A stretch of DNA of 64,000 nt, from the NCBI GenBank assembly GCA_027923505.1, contig BROI01000001.1:652501-716500 (forward strand), read 5' to 3'. The DNA is from Mayamaea pseudoterrestris (taxonomy: Eukaryota > Bacillariophyta > Bacillariophyceae > Sellaphorales > Sellaphoraceae). The notes under the pieces were generated by a model. That model did not search any database and was not told the origin of the DNA. It saw only the letters and a list, made by a program, of their open reading frames with translations. This document shows, piece by piece, positions 42,543 through 55,700 of the stretch; within the stretch, counting starts at the first letter, position 1; every line of letters starts with the position of its first letter. The position numbers were made by a program, and so were the translations under genes.

Positions 42543-44537
42543 TTATAAGTCATACTTGTCAAAGAGCGCGTCAGTGCTTCTCCACTCGCCATCTCCCTCT
42601 GTCAATAGCTCCTGCCGTACCTGTTGCTGCAATTCGAGCGCTGACACTGTTCCATGCTGATTCTTGACTTGCTCAAACAGGGCAGTGCTCTGCGCTTCAC
42701 ACCAAAGATAGCGATAGTGTGCTACCGATCGCCCACCAGCGTTTTCCCGAAACAATTCAACCAACGGACCCATTGACTTTTCAGGCGGCATGTCGTGCGG
42801 CGTATATTCCTTCGCCCAGCGATGTTGTAGCGAAAGCAGCGACTCTTCTCCACGAATGTCAAAGTCTGAAAACACTTTGATTTCAAGCGATCCATAAAAG
42901 GCCAGTTGAGCGAGTTCCAAATGCTTGCGACGAGATCGGGCTCGAAAGGCGGCATCGATGGAGTCGTCCGAAAATGCCACACGACTTTGTGATGTTTCCA
43001 TGAGTGCGTATATTGTAGACCTTTCTAGCATCCACAGCTCCATGAACTATGAATAAAAGAAGTGAGAGTAAGCGAAACAACGATTTGCAACCATCTCATG
43101 CTGACATACCTTTGGTAGGAGCTCGGATCGATCAATTGGTAATGTCTCGACCGGGCCTGCGATGGATCCGAATCGATTGGAAGACAACAACAAGTCCATT
43201 ACGTGTCCAAGCTCATGGAGAAAAGCTTCAATGTCTTCCCACGTCATTGCCGCTGGATCAGTGTCCCACGTTGGCGGCTGCATAAAGAGCGACATGTACA
43301 CCGCAGGAGGAGTTGCCGGCCCCCTTGGCAACACCAGCGTTGTCACGGGACGTCGCAACTTTCCTGGTCGTTCAAACGGATCCAGATAAAATGAACCAAT
43401 GCAGCGTTGTGTGTTCGAGTCATGGACGTGAAACAGACGCACAGAATCATCCCAATGCAGCGCGCCCTTCAAATCCGATGTTTGCTCGATGACATCAACA
43501 CCAAACAAGTCGCTACAAAGTCGAGTGCAGAACGTAATGACGCCATCCAAAGTAATATGTTTTTCTAGTCGGATCATGTCTCTTTCGTCTTGTTGCTTCG
43601 GATTGAGTGGACGACCTGGACCAAGGTTTGCCCCGGAAGGTGGCGCCGACATGCCCAAAAGTTCATTGAGTGCCGCGTCAGTAGTCGCCTTGGTTGGATC
43701 GTACACAAGAGGCAAGATGCGATCTCGAACCGAATCGTGAAGGTCCTTGACTTGTTTGATTGATGTCGCGCGACGAGAAAAAACTTGTTCAACAACCGTT
43801 TCGAATCCGTGCAGCTTGGCGATTTCGGTTTTTAACCCAAGAAATTGATACATGTTTCGCATGACAGCCTTTGGCGGCGAGGAAGCAAGTGGGGACTGCA
43901 ATTCAAAAGAGATTTGGTTTAACGCAGCCTGGTATCTAACGAGGGCCTCTTCCTTGTCAGGATCTGCCAGGTTAGTGTCTTCGTAGCAAGCGATGAGGTG
44001 CTTCGCCGCGCGACTGGCCGCAGTGTCCGTATCGGCATTCTTCAACGTCGACTCAATGGCATCAATCAAATCCTTTTCAAGCTCATACGATGGCAATTGG
44101 TCAATGATTGGTGAAAATTTCTTGTCTCTAGCGATTGACAGTATGGTTACGGCGTACTGCAAGGCTTTCGATGGTGCATATATATGATCGAGTCGATCAA
44201 GCAGTGCAGCAAGGCCGTCATAAGCCGATAGCTGAAGTTTCAATTGTTCCATTTCCGTGTGTAATCGAGAGTTTAGAGATTTGGATTCATCTACTGCATG
44301 TCGCACCTGCATGTCTTTCCATTTTGAGAGGTTGTATGGAACTGGTTGCTTGATGTCGTCATTTCGTGCGTCGTCGGATCGAGCAGATCCGTTCTTGCTG
44401 TACACTGCCTCTATACTTTCCAACACCGGATTCGAGGATTGGAACGGTTTGAAGAGAGCGCCAAGGAACGTTCGATGCTGGGTCCCATGATGACAAGTGT
44501 GCCGAGCGACCAAGCCGCTGACAGGACGAAACGCCAT
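42543..44537 (-). CDS. Mitochondrial intermediate peptidase-like M3 metalloprotease, two exons
   Basis: 643 residues from exon 1 (44537-43110) and exon 2 (43046-42543), separated by a 63-base intron (GTATGT...CATAG) that falls between SELLPK and FMELWM, a conserved block of the family (usually ELPSQFMENW). The zinc site is complete: HELGH at H441-E442-H445, with the third ligand expected at the Glu of DRSELLPKF. The N terminus (MAFRPVSGLVARHTCHHGTQHRTF) is basic, Ser/Thr/His-rich and without acidic residues, as in a mitochondrial presequence. Such enzymes trim octapeptides from imported precursors; M3 also includes oligopeptidases, so a general peptide-clearing role is possible. It is 279 bases from the stop of the HCP gene on the same strand. 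Confidence 0.9.
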
Positions 44538-44816
44538 GGTGATGGACGACGGAAATGCATGCGATGACGAAGAAAAATTCGACAGATAGTGAGTACCGCA
44601 ACGACTTTCACAATGTAGCTACCAGCTACCTTATTGCTTTGGCGAATGACTTGCGAAGGACGAATGTAACGTTATTGATATCATATACAAGATCAGTTTG
44701 AGCTAATGCACTTGTGGTATTCTCTAGTCATATAGCCAGGATGTACTGCAGGTGTGTTATACAAAGGGATGATACGTAATTCTGATGTATGTCGAAAGCA
44801 ACGGCAAGAGAAGTAT

Positions 44817-46770
44817 TTACTGTCCAAGCATCATCATTTTCAAATCTTCGTCCGCATCTCCCGTCTTCATGAGATTTAAATCCTTGCTCAACACTTCTAA
44901 AATGTTCGGAGTCAGATACGCCGGCAAAGTAGGTCCCAATCGAATGTTCTTGATGCCAAGGCTCAACAAGGTCAGCAAGACGGCAGCCGCCTTTTGTTCG
45001 AGGTGGCTGATAGCCAAACTGAGTGGTAAGTCATTGACAGTGCAGTTGAGAGCTTTCGCAAGTTCCATCGCAACAACCTGTAGAGACGGCGGGACGAAAT
45101 GTTAGCATCCAGAGCTTTCGCGCACGTCGCCGAACATTTGAAAACATATGCGCACCGCGCCAAGTCGCACTCAAACAAGCAAAAATACCTACCACAGCCG
45201 AATACGCATCATTACACTGTCCCATATCCAAAACACGAGGAAGGCCGGTGTCACCAAGCATGGCACCGTCCAGTTTGGGCGAGTGAATGATGCGGTTCTT
45301 CGCGCAACCGAGCGTCAGGATGATCGAGTCATCCGGAGTCGCCTCCGCCAAGGTTGTAAAGTAGTTACGCTCCCATTGACTGCCATCGCAACCCCCAACA
45401 AGGAAAAGTCTCGACAAGGCCTTACTCTCAACCGCTTGGAGGATCTTCCCCGCCAGCGGTAGGACGACGCGGTGGTTAAAGCCAGTAGTGACGAAATGGG
45501 CCGGCTCGATGGTGCGCGGAAAACCCTTTTCCTTGAGTGCGCAGTCAATGACCGCCGAGTAGTCTCGATTTTTGATGTGAGTGACTCCTTCCGCGCCAAC
45601 TTCATTCATGGTAAAGATGCGCTTCTTGTATGCCTTGCGGGGCGGGCTGATGCAGTTGGTCGTCATGATGACTGGCCCCGGAAAGGCGGCAAACTCAAAC
45701 TTTTGATTCTGCCAAGCAGTTCCAAAGTTACCGGCCAAATGCTTGAAAGCCTTGAGTTTTGGGTACATGTGACCTGGAAGCATCTCACCATGCGTAAAGA
45801 CGTTGATGCCAGTGCCTTCCGTCGCCTTTAATAGATGGTAAAGATCTTCTTGATCATGACCCGAAATGAGAATACACTTTCCCTCAACCGCCGTGGTACG
45901 GACTTGCGTCGGAACGGGCACACCAAAGTTACCAGCATGCGCTTCGTCCAATAACGCCATGACGGTTGCATTGACTTGACCGACCTGCATGCACGTGGCC
46001 AGTAGTCCGTCTACGTCAGGTTCGTCACTGTTGGTCTTGGCAAAGAGCTCATGCAACTGAGGGAAAATGACATCCAGCGCATTCTTGTCGACTGTAGTGT
46101 TATTGTCGCTCTCGAGCAACTGGTGAACGTGCATGGCGTAGGCGCAAACACCCTTGAGGCCATAGGTGGCGAGTTCATTCAAGCAAAAGGCATCCTCGTT
46201 GCCCATAGCGGCTCCTCGCTTGGGAACAGAAACACTGGCACCATAGTCTTCAAGTTCCTCCAGCGACATGCTGCTGATATCCTTGCTTGGAGCTCCAAGA
46301 TTCGTTCCACCAAGCTGCTTCAGATACTCATTGCCTTCCTTTGTGTATTCGGCAATGCGCTCATCACTAAAGTTGACATTCGTCAAGGTGGAAAAAGTGG
46401 CAGCAAGAGTCCAAACACTCACTTCCTTGGGAATGGATTTGCCTTGGGCGCGAGCCTCCATGCATGCTTGCGAAACATCGCGAACAACCTGCATGAGGGT
46501 GTCTTGGCAGGCAGCCACCTCGCTCGTCTTGCCACAAACACCCATGGAAGTGCATGCAACATGATCTTGAGTCTGCTCACATTGACGACAAAACATTGGT
46601 TGCTGAATCAATGGTTCAGAAGTGGCTGGAGCGGTCGAGAATGATTGTGCTTGAGTAACTCCGGAACGCGGAAGGAGATTCATGGTTGCACTCAAGGCGG
46701 GGCGGACACTGCGACGAATGATGGCCGACGACGCCCGGGGGAGAAGAGTCTTGGAGGCGCGACGGAACAT
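44817..46770 (-). CDS. hcp: Hybrid-cluster protein / hydroxylamine reductase, mitochondrial, two exons
   Basis: 612 residues from exon 1 (46770-45193) and exon 2 (45077-44817) with a 115-base intron (GTAGGT...TACAG); splicing restores [14 protein letters not shown]. The N-terminal cluster motif is C61-x2-C64-x8-C73-x5-C79, the spacing linked to a [4Fe-4S] cluster in anaerobe-type HCP, not the wider E. coli spacing. All hybrid-cluster ligands of the Desulfovibrio protein have counterparts: His in ISGHDQED, Glu in THGEMLPG, Cys in [22 protein letters not shown] and MGQCNDAY, and Glu and Lys in LEQKA. The first ~55 residues are Arg/Ser/Ala-rich without acids, a strong mitochondrial presequence. 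HCP reduces NO or hydroxylamine; a role in nitrogen-oxide detoxification in low oxygen is likely. Confidence 0.96.
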
Positions 46771-47404
46771 GATGGTAACGACGTGATGGTGTATAGTGTA
46801 TGATATAGACGTCGAAGAGAGAGTGAGTGTGACCGATCTTTTGAAGCGATGAAGTGAAGAGAGATAGCCTTGAATCCGAATCCACGTCGATGCTTCTCAT
46901 CCGGTCGGCAGTCATTGTGTGCGAACCCGAAGCTCAATAGACTGGCTGAAAGAGTAGCGCCAGTTTCTGCACTTTGGAAAGTCTCGAAAGTCTCGCTTAT
47001 AATGACTCATATGGCGTCATGATACCAAAGTATATGTGTATAATGACCTTCTCGTAAAGCAACCATGGCAGTGAACGATCGCGATCATTGAACGCGAAGC
47101 CATTCTCGTTTGATGCCATCGCAAAGTGACGAAGCTAAACTGCGGGATGCGAAGATGGAGTACGAGTGGCTGTAGTTGGCACACAATAAAAACATGTAGA
47201 CCAGCTGTCAGAAGGCTCCATTGCCAGTTGACAACTGCCAAATAAATAGTGGCCATTCCAACAACGGACATACCGGTTTTACTACAGTTAGCTAGATGAT
47301 ACAGGCCGATTCCTTCCGCAATTTTCTCTGAACACCCCACCGGATTCAGGGATACAGCCAACCCAGTGATGTTCAGCTGCAATAAGGCTCAACGCAGCCA
47401 GGGA
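46771..47404. other. Upstream region of hcp, no gene seen
   Basis: About 630 bases between the hcp start and satellite C. It must hold the hcp promoter. A minus-strand open frame of 121 codons (47017-47382) has no recognisable domain and overlaps the edge of the repeats; I do not call it. Confidence 0.5.
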
Positions 47405-48855
47405 TCTGTTTGAAAGCAACCATGATGCAGGATGTGCAAGCCATTCAATGGTATACCTACAACTCCTCCAGGAAAATGACCAGGGTTGGGTTAGGCATGG
47501 GTCCAGCTACTCAAATATAAACACACTCAATAGCCATAGCCATGTGCCAGCCAGCTTCAATCTGAGTCTCTGCGGTTGCTAGGCATGCATAAAGGATGCA
47601 GGATATGCAATTAATTCACTGGTATACCTTCAAACCCTCCAGTAAAATGACTGGTTGGGTTCAGCAATGGTTTCAGCTATTTAAATACAAACACACTCAA
47701 TAGCCATAGCCATGAGCCAGCCAGCTTCAATATGAGTCTCTGCAGTTGCAAGGCATGGATTATGGATGTAGGATGAGCAATCTGTTCAATGGTATACCTT
47801 CACACCCTCCAGTAAAATGACTGGGGTTGGGTGGGGTTTGGTGGTTGCTGGCAGGCACATGGGTTTCAGCTATTCAAACACACTCAATAGCCATAGCCAT
47901 GGGCCATCCAGCTTCAATATGAGTCTCTGCGGTTGCTAGGCATGCATAAAGGATGCAGGATGTGCAATTCATTAAATGGTATACCGACAACTCCTCCAGG
48001 AAAATGACCGGGGTTGGGTTTGGCATGGGTCCAGCTACTCAAATATAAACACACTCAATAGCCATAGGCATGTGCCAGCCAGCATCAATCTAAGTCTTTG
48101 CGGTTGCTAGGCGTGCATAAACAATGCAGGACATGCAATCCATTCAAATTTGTACCTACAGACCCTCCAGCAAAATAATCAAGGTTGGTTTCAGCATGGG
48201 TTTTAGCTTCCCAAATACAAACGAACTCAAGATCCACAGCCACGGGCCAGCCCGCTTCAATACAAGTCTCTGCGGTTGCTAGGCATGCATGAAGGATGTA
48301 GGATGTGCAATTTCTTCAACGGTCTATCTTCACACCCTCCAGTAAAATGACTGGGGTTGGGTGGGGTTTGTGGTGGCTGGCATCAACTACTCAAACACAC
48401 TCACAGTCAATAGCAATAGCCATGGGCCAGCCTGCTTCAATATAAGTCTCAGTGGTTGCTAGACATTTTTTAAAGATGCAGGATGTGCAATCTATTCAAT
48501 GGTATACCTACAACCCCTCTAGGAAAATGACCTGGGTTAGTTTCAGCTTGGGTCCAGCTACTCAGATATAAACACACTATATAGCACTAGCCACGGGCCA
48601 GCCAGCTTCAATCAGAGTCTCTGCGGTTGCTAGGCATGCATAAAGGATGTAGGATGTGCAATCCATTCAATGGTATACCTACAAACCCTCCAGTGAAATG
48701 ACTGGGGTTGGGTGGGGTTTGGTGGTGGCTGACAGGCAGCATGGGTTTCAGCTGCTCAAACAAACTCAATAGCCATAGCCATGGGCCAGCCAACTTCAAT
48801 ATGAGTCTCTGCAGTTGCTAGACATGCATAAAGGATGCAGGATGTGCAATCCATG
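47405..48855 (+). repeat. Satellite C, about 8 units of 170-190 bases
   Basis: The phrase CAATAGCCATAGCCATG recurs near 47528, 47698, 47885, 48056, 48228, 48408, 48577 and 48767, with spacings of 170, 187, 171, 172, 180, 169 and 190 bases. Units also share GAGTCTCTGCGGTTGCTAGG, GATGCAGGATGTGCAAT and CCCTCCAG-AAAATGAC. The longer units carry a G-rich insert (GGGGTTGGGTGGGGTTTGG). Units are more diverged than in satellite A. The array joins satellite A directly near 48856. Confidence 0.92.
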
Positions 48856-51220
48856 TTAGGCTTGGCTGGTGTCTCAGGTGATGGCAATGTATTTGGTGAC
48901 AACTTGTCACCAGTCTCAGCCCGCAGATGCCGGGACATTCAAACGCCACTACAGCAGGCCCTGTAGGTGCCCAAAATACACCAGAATGGTGCACCATCAT
49001 TATTCAGGCTGCGCTACAAGATGGTAGGCTAGGCTGGTGTCTCAGGGGATGGCAATGTATTTGGTGACAACTTGTCACCAGTCTCAGCCCGCAGATGCCG
49101 GGACATTCAAACGCCCCTACAGCAAGCCCTGTAGGTGCCCAAAATACACCAGAATGGTGCCAACATCATTATTCAGGCTTCGCTACAAGATGGTAGGCTT
49201 GGCTGGTGTCTCAGGGGATGGCAATGTATTTGGTGACAACTTGTCACCAGTCTCAGCCCGCAGATGCCGGGACATTCAAACGCCACTACAGCAGGCCCTG
49301 TAGGTGCCCAAAATACACCAGAATGGTGCACCATCATTCTTCAGGCTGCGCCACAAGATAGTAGGCTTGGCTGGTGTCTCAGCGGATGGCAATGTATTTG
49401 GTGACAACTTGTCACCAGTCTCAGCCCGCAGATGCCGGGACATTCAAACGCCCCTACAGCAAGCCCTGTAGGTGCCCAAAATACACCAGAATGGTGCCAA
49501 CATCATTATTCAGGCTGCGCTACAAGATGGTAGGCTTGGCTGGTGTCTCAGGGGATGGCAATGTATTTGGTGACAACTTGTCACCAGTCTCAGCCCGCAG
49601 ATGCCGGGACATGCAAACGCCCCTACAGCAGGCCCTGTAGGTGCCCAAAAAACACCAGAAGGGTGCCAACATCATTATTCAGGCTGCCTTACAAGATGGT
49701 AGGTTTGGCTGGTGTCTCAGGGGATGGCAATGTATTTGGTGACAACTTGTCACCAGTCTCAGCCCGCAGATGCCGGGACATGCAAACGCCCCTACAGCAG
49801 GCCCTGTAGGTGCCCAAAATACACCAGAAGGGTGCCAACATCATTATTCAGGCTGCGCTACAAGATGGTAGGCTTGGCTGGTGTCTCAGGGGATGGCAAT
49901 GTATTTGGTGACGACTTGTCACCAGTCTCAGCCCGCAGATGCCGGGACATTCAAACGCCCCTACAGCAAGCCCTGTAGGTGCCCAAAATACACCAGAATG
50001 GTGCCACCATCATTATTCAGGCTGCGCTACAAGATGGTAGGCTTGGCTGGTGTCTCAGGGGATGGCAATCTATTTGGTGACAACTTGTCACCAGTCTCAG
50101 CCCGCAGATGCCAGGACATGCAAATGCCCCTACAGCAGGCCCTGTAGGTGCCCAAAATACAACAGAATGGTGCCATCATCATTTTGCAGGCTATGCTACA
50201 AGATGGTAGGCTTGGCTGGTGTCTCAGGGGATGGCAATGTATTTGGTGACAACTTGTCACCAGTCTCAGCCCGCAGATGCCGTGACATGCAAACGCCCCT
50301 ACAGCAGGCCCTGTAGGTGCCCAAAATACACCAGAAGGGTGCCAACATCATTATTCAGGCTGCTTTACAAGATGGTAGGCTAGGCTGGTGTCTCAGGGGA
50401 TGGCAATGTATTTGGTGTCAACTTGTCACCAGTCTCAGCCCGCAGATGCCGGGACAATCAAACGCTCCTACAGCAAGCCCTGTAGGTGCCCAAAGTACAC
50501 CAGAATGGTGCCAACATCATTATTCAGGCTGCGCTACAAGATGGTAGGCTAGGCTGGTGTCTCAGGGGATGGCAATGTATTTGGTGACAACTTGTCACCA
50601 GTCTCAGCCCGCAGATGCCGGGACATGCAAACGCCCCTATAGCAGGCCCTGTAGGTGCCCAAAATACACCAGAATGGTGTCAACATCATTCTTCAGGCTG
50701 CGCTACAAGATGGTAGGCTTGGCTGGTGTCTCAGGGGATGGCAATGTATTTGGTGACAACTTGTCACCAGTCTCAGCCCGCAGATGCCGGGACATGCAAA
50801 CGCCCCTACAGCAGGCCCTGTAGGTGCCCAAAATACACCAAAATGGTGCCAACATCATTATTCAGGCTGCGCTACAAGACGGTAGGCTAGGCTGGTGTCT
50901 CAGGGGATGGCAATGTATTTAGTGACAACTTGTCACGAGTCTCAGCCCGCAGATGCCGGGACATGCAAACGCCCCTATAGCAGGCCCTGTAGGTGCCCAA
51001 AATACACCAGAATGGTGTCAGCATCATTCTTCAGGATGCGCTACAAGATGGTAGGCTTGGCTGGTGTCTCAGGGGATGGCAATGTATTTGGTGACAACTT
51101 GTCACCAGTCTCAGCCCGCAGATGCCGGGACATTCAAACGCTCCTACAGCAAGCCCTGTAGGTGCCCAAAGTACACCAGAATGGTGCCAACATCATTATT
51201 CAGGCTGCGCTACAAGATGG
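48856..51220 (+). repeat. Satellite A, second array, opposite orientation (about 14 units)
   Basis: The same 169-base unit as at 18970-24450 but reverse-complemented (GGCTTGGCTGGTGTCTCAGG, GGTGACAACTTGTCACC palindrome, CCTACAGCAAGCCCTGTAGG dyad). Units vary more than in the first array: CAAGCCC versus CAGGCCC in the second dyad, and ATTCAAACGC versus ATGCAAACGC. The array stops abruptly at the LTR of the copia element at 51221. Confidence 0.96.
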
Positions 51221-51549
51221 TGACACGATAATATCAGACGAACCTTTATTCCAGCGACTACAATGGACTCGGAGCGATCAACCTCTTCGTCCAGCGTAAA
51301 GCAAACAAACAAACTCAATTGCTAGAATAGTGCATGTTACTCGCTACTCTACTCGTGCGCCTCTTTCTCATTCTCACTGGGTTCACGGTCGAGGTTCACG
51401 CCTCGATCGTCAGCGATTTCACTCATGTATGTGAGGATTCGGTCACAAGTGTGACTCAACCCTGCACAGGATTAAATGCATACAAAACACAGGTAGCTAA
51501 CCGTCTTGTCATAAGACGCAGGTCAACTCAACTCAATAATATTGTGTCA
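51221..51549 (-). repeat. 3' LTR of copia copy 2
   Basis: 329 bases, TGACAC...GTGTCA at the ends, adjacent on its right to the reverse complement of the polypurine tract (TCCCCCTTGAT). Confidence 0.93.
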
Positions 51550-54500
51550 TCCCCCTTGATCTAGGCTTGTGACAACGATCGGTTTGCCGTATCACCCTTC
51601 CAGAAAAGAATCGGAATGATCAGGGGTCGGAACGTGGCATGCGGCAAGAACTTGGTAAGAACGTCGGCGACGTTCTGCTTGCCGAAGATGTGCTCAAAGT
51701 ACAGAACATTGCTTGCAATGGCCTCGCAAACTCGGTGGTAGGCGAGCGCATTGTGTCTATCCTTGACGACTTCGCTTTTCCAACATCCAGGCTGGTCCAC
51801 TCAAAGGAACTCCCAACATGCGTAGGGAGTATCCGGAAACCATAATCTGTTCCGGTCGGTCTTGGTTGCAGGATCAACAGTATTCTGACGCTTGCAGAAC
51901 CATTCGACAGGCGTCTGGTTCAGGAAATGCAAGACTCCCCATTGCGGAACGTCCAGTAGTGTAATCATGATACAGGTTCGCGTCCACAAAGGTGGTTAGT
52001 TGCACGGGCTTGCCCTCGGGACCGGCAACAATGTAGACCTTTTCCTTGGTCTTGCCCGGGTGAGACGCACGACATCGCCGCCCAAAACTTGAGGACTTCG
52101 TTCAGTTCAGCAACGTGCTTGGTTGGATCGTGCCAGCACGGAAAGAAGGGTCGTTGTGGCGAGCAGTCTCAAATTTCGCGCGAATTCTGCCTACGAGATC
52201 GTTCTTCAAAACCAAGATGCGCGTTGATGTTCATTCATGAGGCCCAATGCTTGTCCGTACTCGTGTAGCTGCTCCATCCAGTCTTGATGGCGTCGCCCAC
52301 CCACAGGGTGTTTCCATTAGAAGATAACAACTTGAACCAAACTTGAGCCAACGCGCTTCTTGGACACGGTTCTTCTTGTGCGCCTTGCACATGCGGTTAA
52401 ACAGTTTAGTGTGTCCTGCCATGCGCCTCAAGCGCTTCCATCCATCCTTTTCAGCATTACCCTTGCGCTTGCCATACTCGAGCGGGCAACGGTCACAGGG
52501 TCGGACTTGATAATCAATGCGAGTGGCTCCCAGGTCTTTCTCGCCATTTGCCCCGTGTATGAGCGAAGTTGGGATGAGCCGCGTGCGAGAGGGGCGTCGG
52601 CTTGTGTCAGTGGACCCTCATGTCCGTCAATGAAATCAAACTTGTAGTACTGGTCGTCGTTGTCATCGTCCCCCAGTTAAAGAATCTTGCCGCTCGCACA
52701 GGTCGGCTAGTTCGTTGTAGGTAATCAGCTCGTCGACGTCGCGTCGGCAGGCTCAATTGGAACTTGATGATCTTGTGGTTGGCTTCATCGCGATCGTTTA
52801 GTTGCTCGATAACCTTGTGTCGCGTGGAGCCGTCTTCCTCGTCAGAAGGACAGTGCGTCCCATCAGTTCAGCCGGGTAAAAGACGGCATGGGTCCGTCGG
52901 GATCCAACGCTTTCGGCGAAGCAGCTTTCGCGAATTGAAGCGTCTTCATCCACGGTTCCCCCAGAATCAGGCCGACAACCATTCCAGTTCGATCGGATCG
53001 AACTTGGTACGTGAGGATGTCACCCTTGTTCTCTGCAATGCCGACCCCAGCGTCCTGCTGCTTCCTTAGTGTGAGGAAATGTCGGGCTCTCGGCTCCCAG
53101 CTTCGTCAGGACTCGTTCCCAGAACTTGAACTGCAGGAACGGCGAAATGTGGTACTCGGTTGAAGGCGGCTCAGTAGGGGTCTTCCAGTTGAGGGACTCG
53201 GTCGCCAGATTGTTGAATAAGGCGATTACGTACACGCGCATAGGAGCCAGGCTGCAGCGGGTGCGCCCGCACGGTTCATGATGTTCTGGACTGATGACTT
53301 GACTTCTTGGATGCGACGCTCGGCAGGGTTCTGGTTCTGGTATCCGGGCTCGCTCTGTTGGTCACGAATCGCGTAGAATCGCAACAAGGTTTCAACTTGC
53401 TTCCCGAGCTGCACTCGCGAGTTATCGCTAATGAGCAAATCGGGAGCGCCAATGTCTCGAATGAAGTCTTCGAGCGCCATGGGCATGTCACTCTCGGTTC
53501 TCAGTGGGTATCCCCTCGTCAGCAGACTCTTCTTGCCGACGAACAGTTGCATCATCTTGCATCCGCCATGGCCGCGGATTCCGTCGTTAAAGGCGGCTTC
53601 CTTGGAAAACCAGGTATCTGTCGCCGTATCGTCATGGAAACGAACCACATTGGCGGCAGGGAATCGCGACTTAAAGTGTTGGCGAAATGGGGTGTGTGCC
53701 GATGCACGGAAAAGCTGTGTCGTATTCTTAATGGTGCGCTTGACTCGTTCAAGTGGCGTGTAGCCAAGGTAGGGTCGAAGCGCTTGGTAGTCAGGTTCTT
53801 GTGGCATTATGCGTCGTGCATTGGCTTGGCGCGTCGTATCAGCCTGATTGCGATCGACATACTGCACCACACGTTCCACTGAGTTCATGTTGTTCCGGTA
53901 GGTGGCGTCGCCGAAGTCATCCATGCGGGCGTCGACGAAACCGTGGGCTTCTTCCAATTCGTCGAAGCGACGATTAAACTCAAGTTCTTCTTCGTTCCAT
54001 TCATTATCCAACTCCGCCGGATCCCAAAGGGTGTCCGCAGAGAAAATGACCGTCGGATACATTTCCAACTCTGCGTCCGTCGGTGGACGCATATCCATAC
54101 GAGGCAAGCCGTCACGGATCGCCAAGGGGATGGTCTTGCCACAACTGGTGACAATGGCTTGTGCTCCATTCTGGGAGCGAGCGACGTCGTCGATCAGATG
54201 GCCGAACGAACGAAGCTGCGATGGAGCATGAATGGATTCAGCACCGTCGTACAAAGCATACTGGTTGAACTGACCGATAATGGGTCCAGTCCGAGTCTCA
54301 ATCAATGCGACGCCAGTTCCGACTTGGAGGTCGCGAACCGTGTGGTCGCTCAAACCTGTCACGTTACACGTGTGGTTGGTAGTACTCAAGATTCTCATAT
54401 CGCTTCCAGCGAGTCCACCGTTCGCACCGCCGTCAATCAGCGATCCTTGGCGAGTCTCGTTGCTGCGAGCTCGATTCACAGTGTAGCGCACCGATACCAT

Positions 54501-55700
54501 TGCGCGGTATTGACGGCCGTCGCTTCCCATAAACTCTTGCTGGGTGTTATTCGCAGCTTGAGTGCGAGACGACGCGGCGTTCGCAAGGAAAGATCTAATC
54601 ATGTCATCCGGTGCACCTTGAGTGGCTGTCGTTGGTGCTTTTGAGACAGCATCATTCTGATACAAGATTGTACCAGGCACTGAGGCAGCTGCTTGTGACT
54701 GCTGGTTATTCGCGCGGTTTCCATTGTTCGCGCGTCTTGTTGTGGCGACATCAAGGCGCCATGAGCTGAGCTGTCTATTGTCGTTTGTACCGACATGATG
54801 GCGGCCAACAACTGTTCAAAGTTCAGATAATAGGCAACCCCCAGATTATGATCCGGGCCTGTGGGGCGCGGAAGGCCTGCGTCCTCGACCGTGGCCGGCA
54901 GGTGCCCGTCCTGTCTCGTCCGGTGCCGCGCGTCCGCCTTGGCGCCCGCGTCCTCCGCCCCGGAACCGCGTTTCCTCGGTGTGTTAGCGTTTTCACTTGG
55001 CCCGGTCGAGCGTTTTCTTGCCCTTGTTCAACAGCGTTCTTGTTGTCAATCGCAAAGCCTGCTGCGACAACATGTCGAAAGACCGTCATAATCTTCAGTC
55101 ACGGCGGCATCTGGGTCACCCTCACTGATGTGCATCGTCATCAAATGTCAAGTGCTAGTCAAATGTCGTGCACGTGGGTGCTTCTCGTCAAGCCCCTTCT
55201 GCAGCTGAGGGCCAGTAGTACTTCTTCTTTCATCCGTGCTCCCAGGACGGAACTCTTAGTTCTTCATGAGCTGTTCGATGTAATTTAAAAGGAACTTGTA
55301 GTGTCCTTTTGTCCAAGTCGAATCTGGCGAATCATCCTGGCTGGGCTTCAAGTTGCTCCTTGGTCAATCTCAACATCTGGGTAGTGGTGGTTACATTCCA
55401 AAACAAGAACGCTTCTTGGATGTCTTGTCCGAAAACGTTCACGCAGAGCGCTTGCAAAGCCTCCACAGTAACCGAAACCATGATAATGAATACCTCACTT
55501 TCCGCAAGTCCTTTCTCACACAACAACCGCTCTCAATGCAGTCGAGCCTTATACGATCCTGTTCTACGCGCTCGCGTCAAGTATTCGGATTGACGACGCC
55601 GCAAGGAATCTGCTCTTTCTCTCTCAATTTCTCGATTCTTTCACTCTCTCTCTTTCGCACAGCTCTCTCAGGTCAAGACAAGCTAGCAAGACTGTTAATC

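Noticed and set aside
47017-47382. 121-codon minus-strand frame upstream of hcp
   Set aside because: No domain, no signal peptide of good quality, and it runs into the edge of satellite C.
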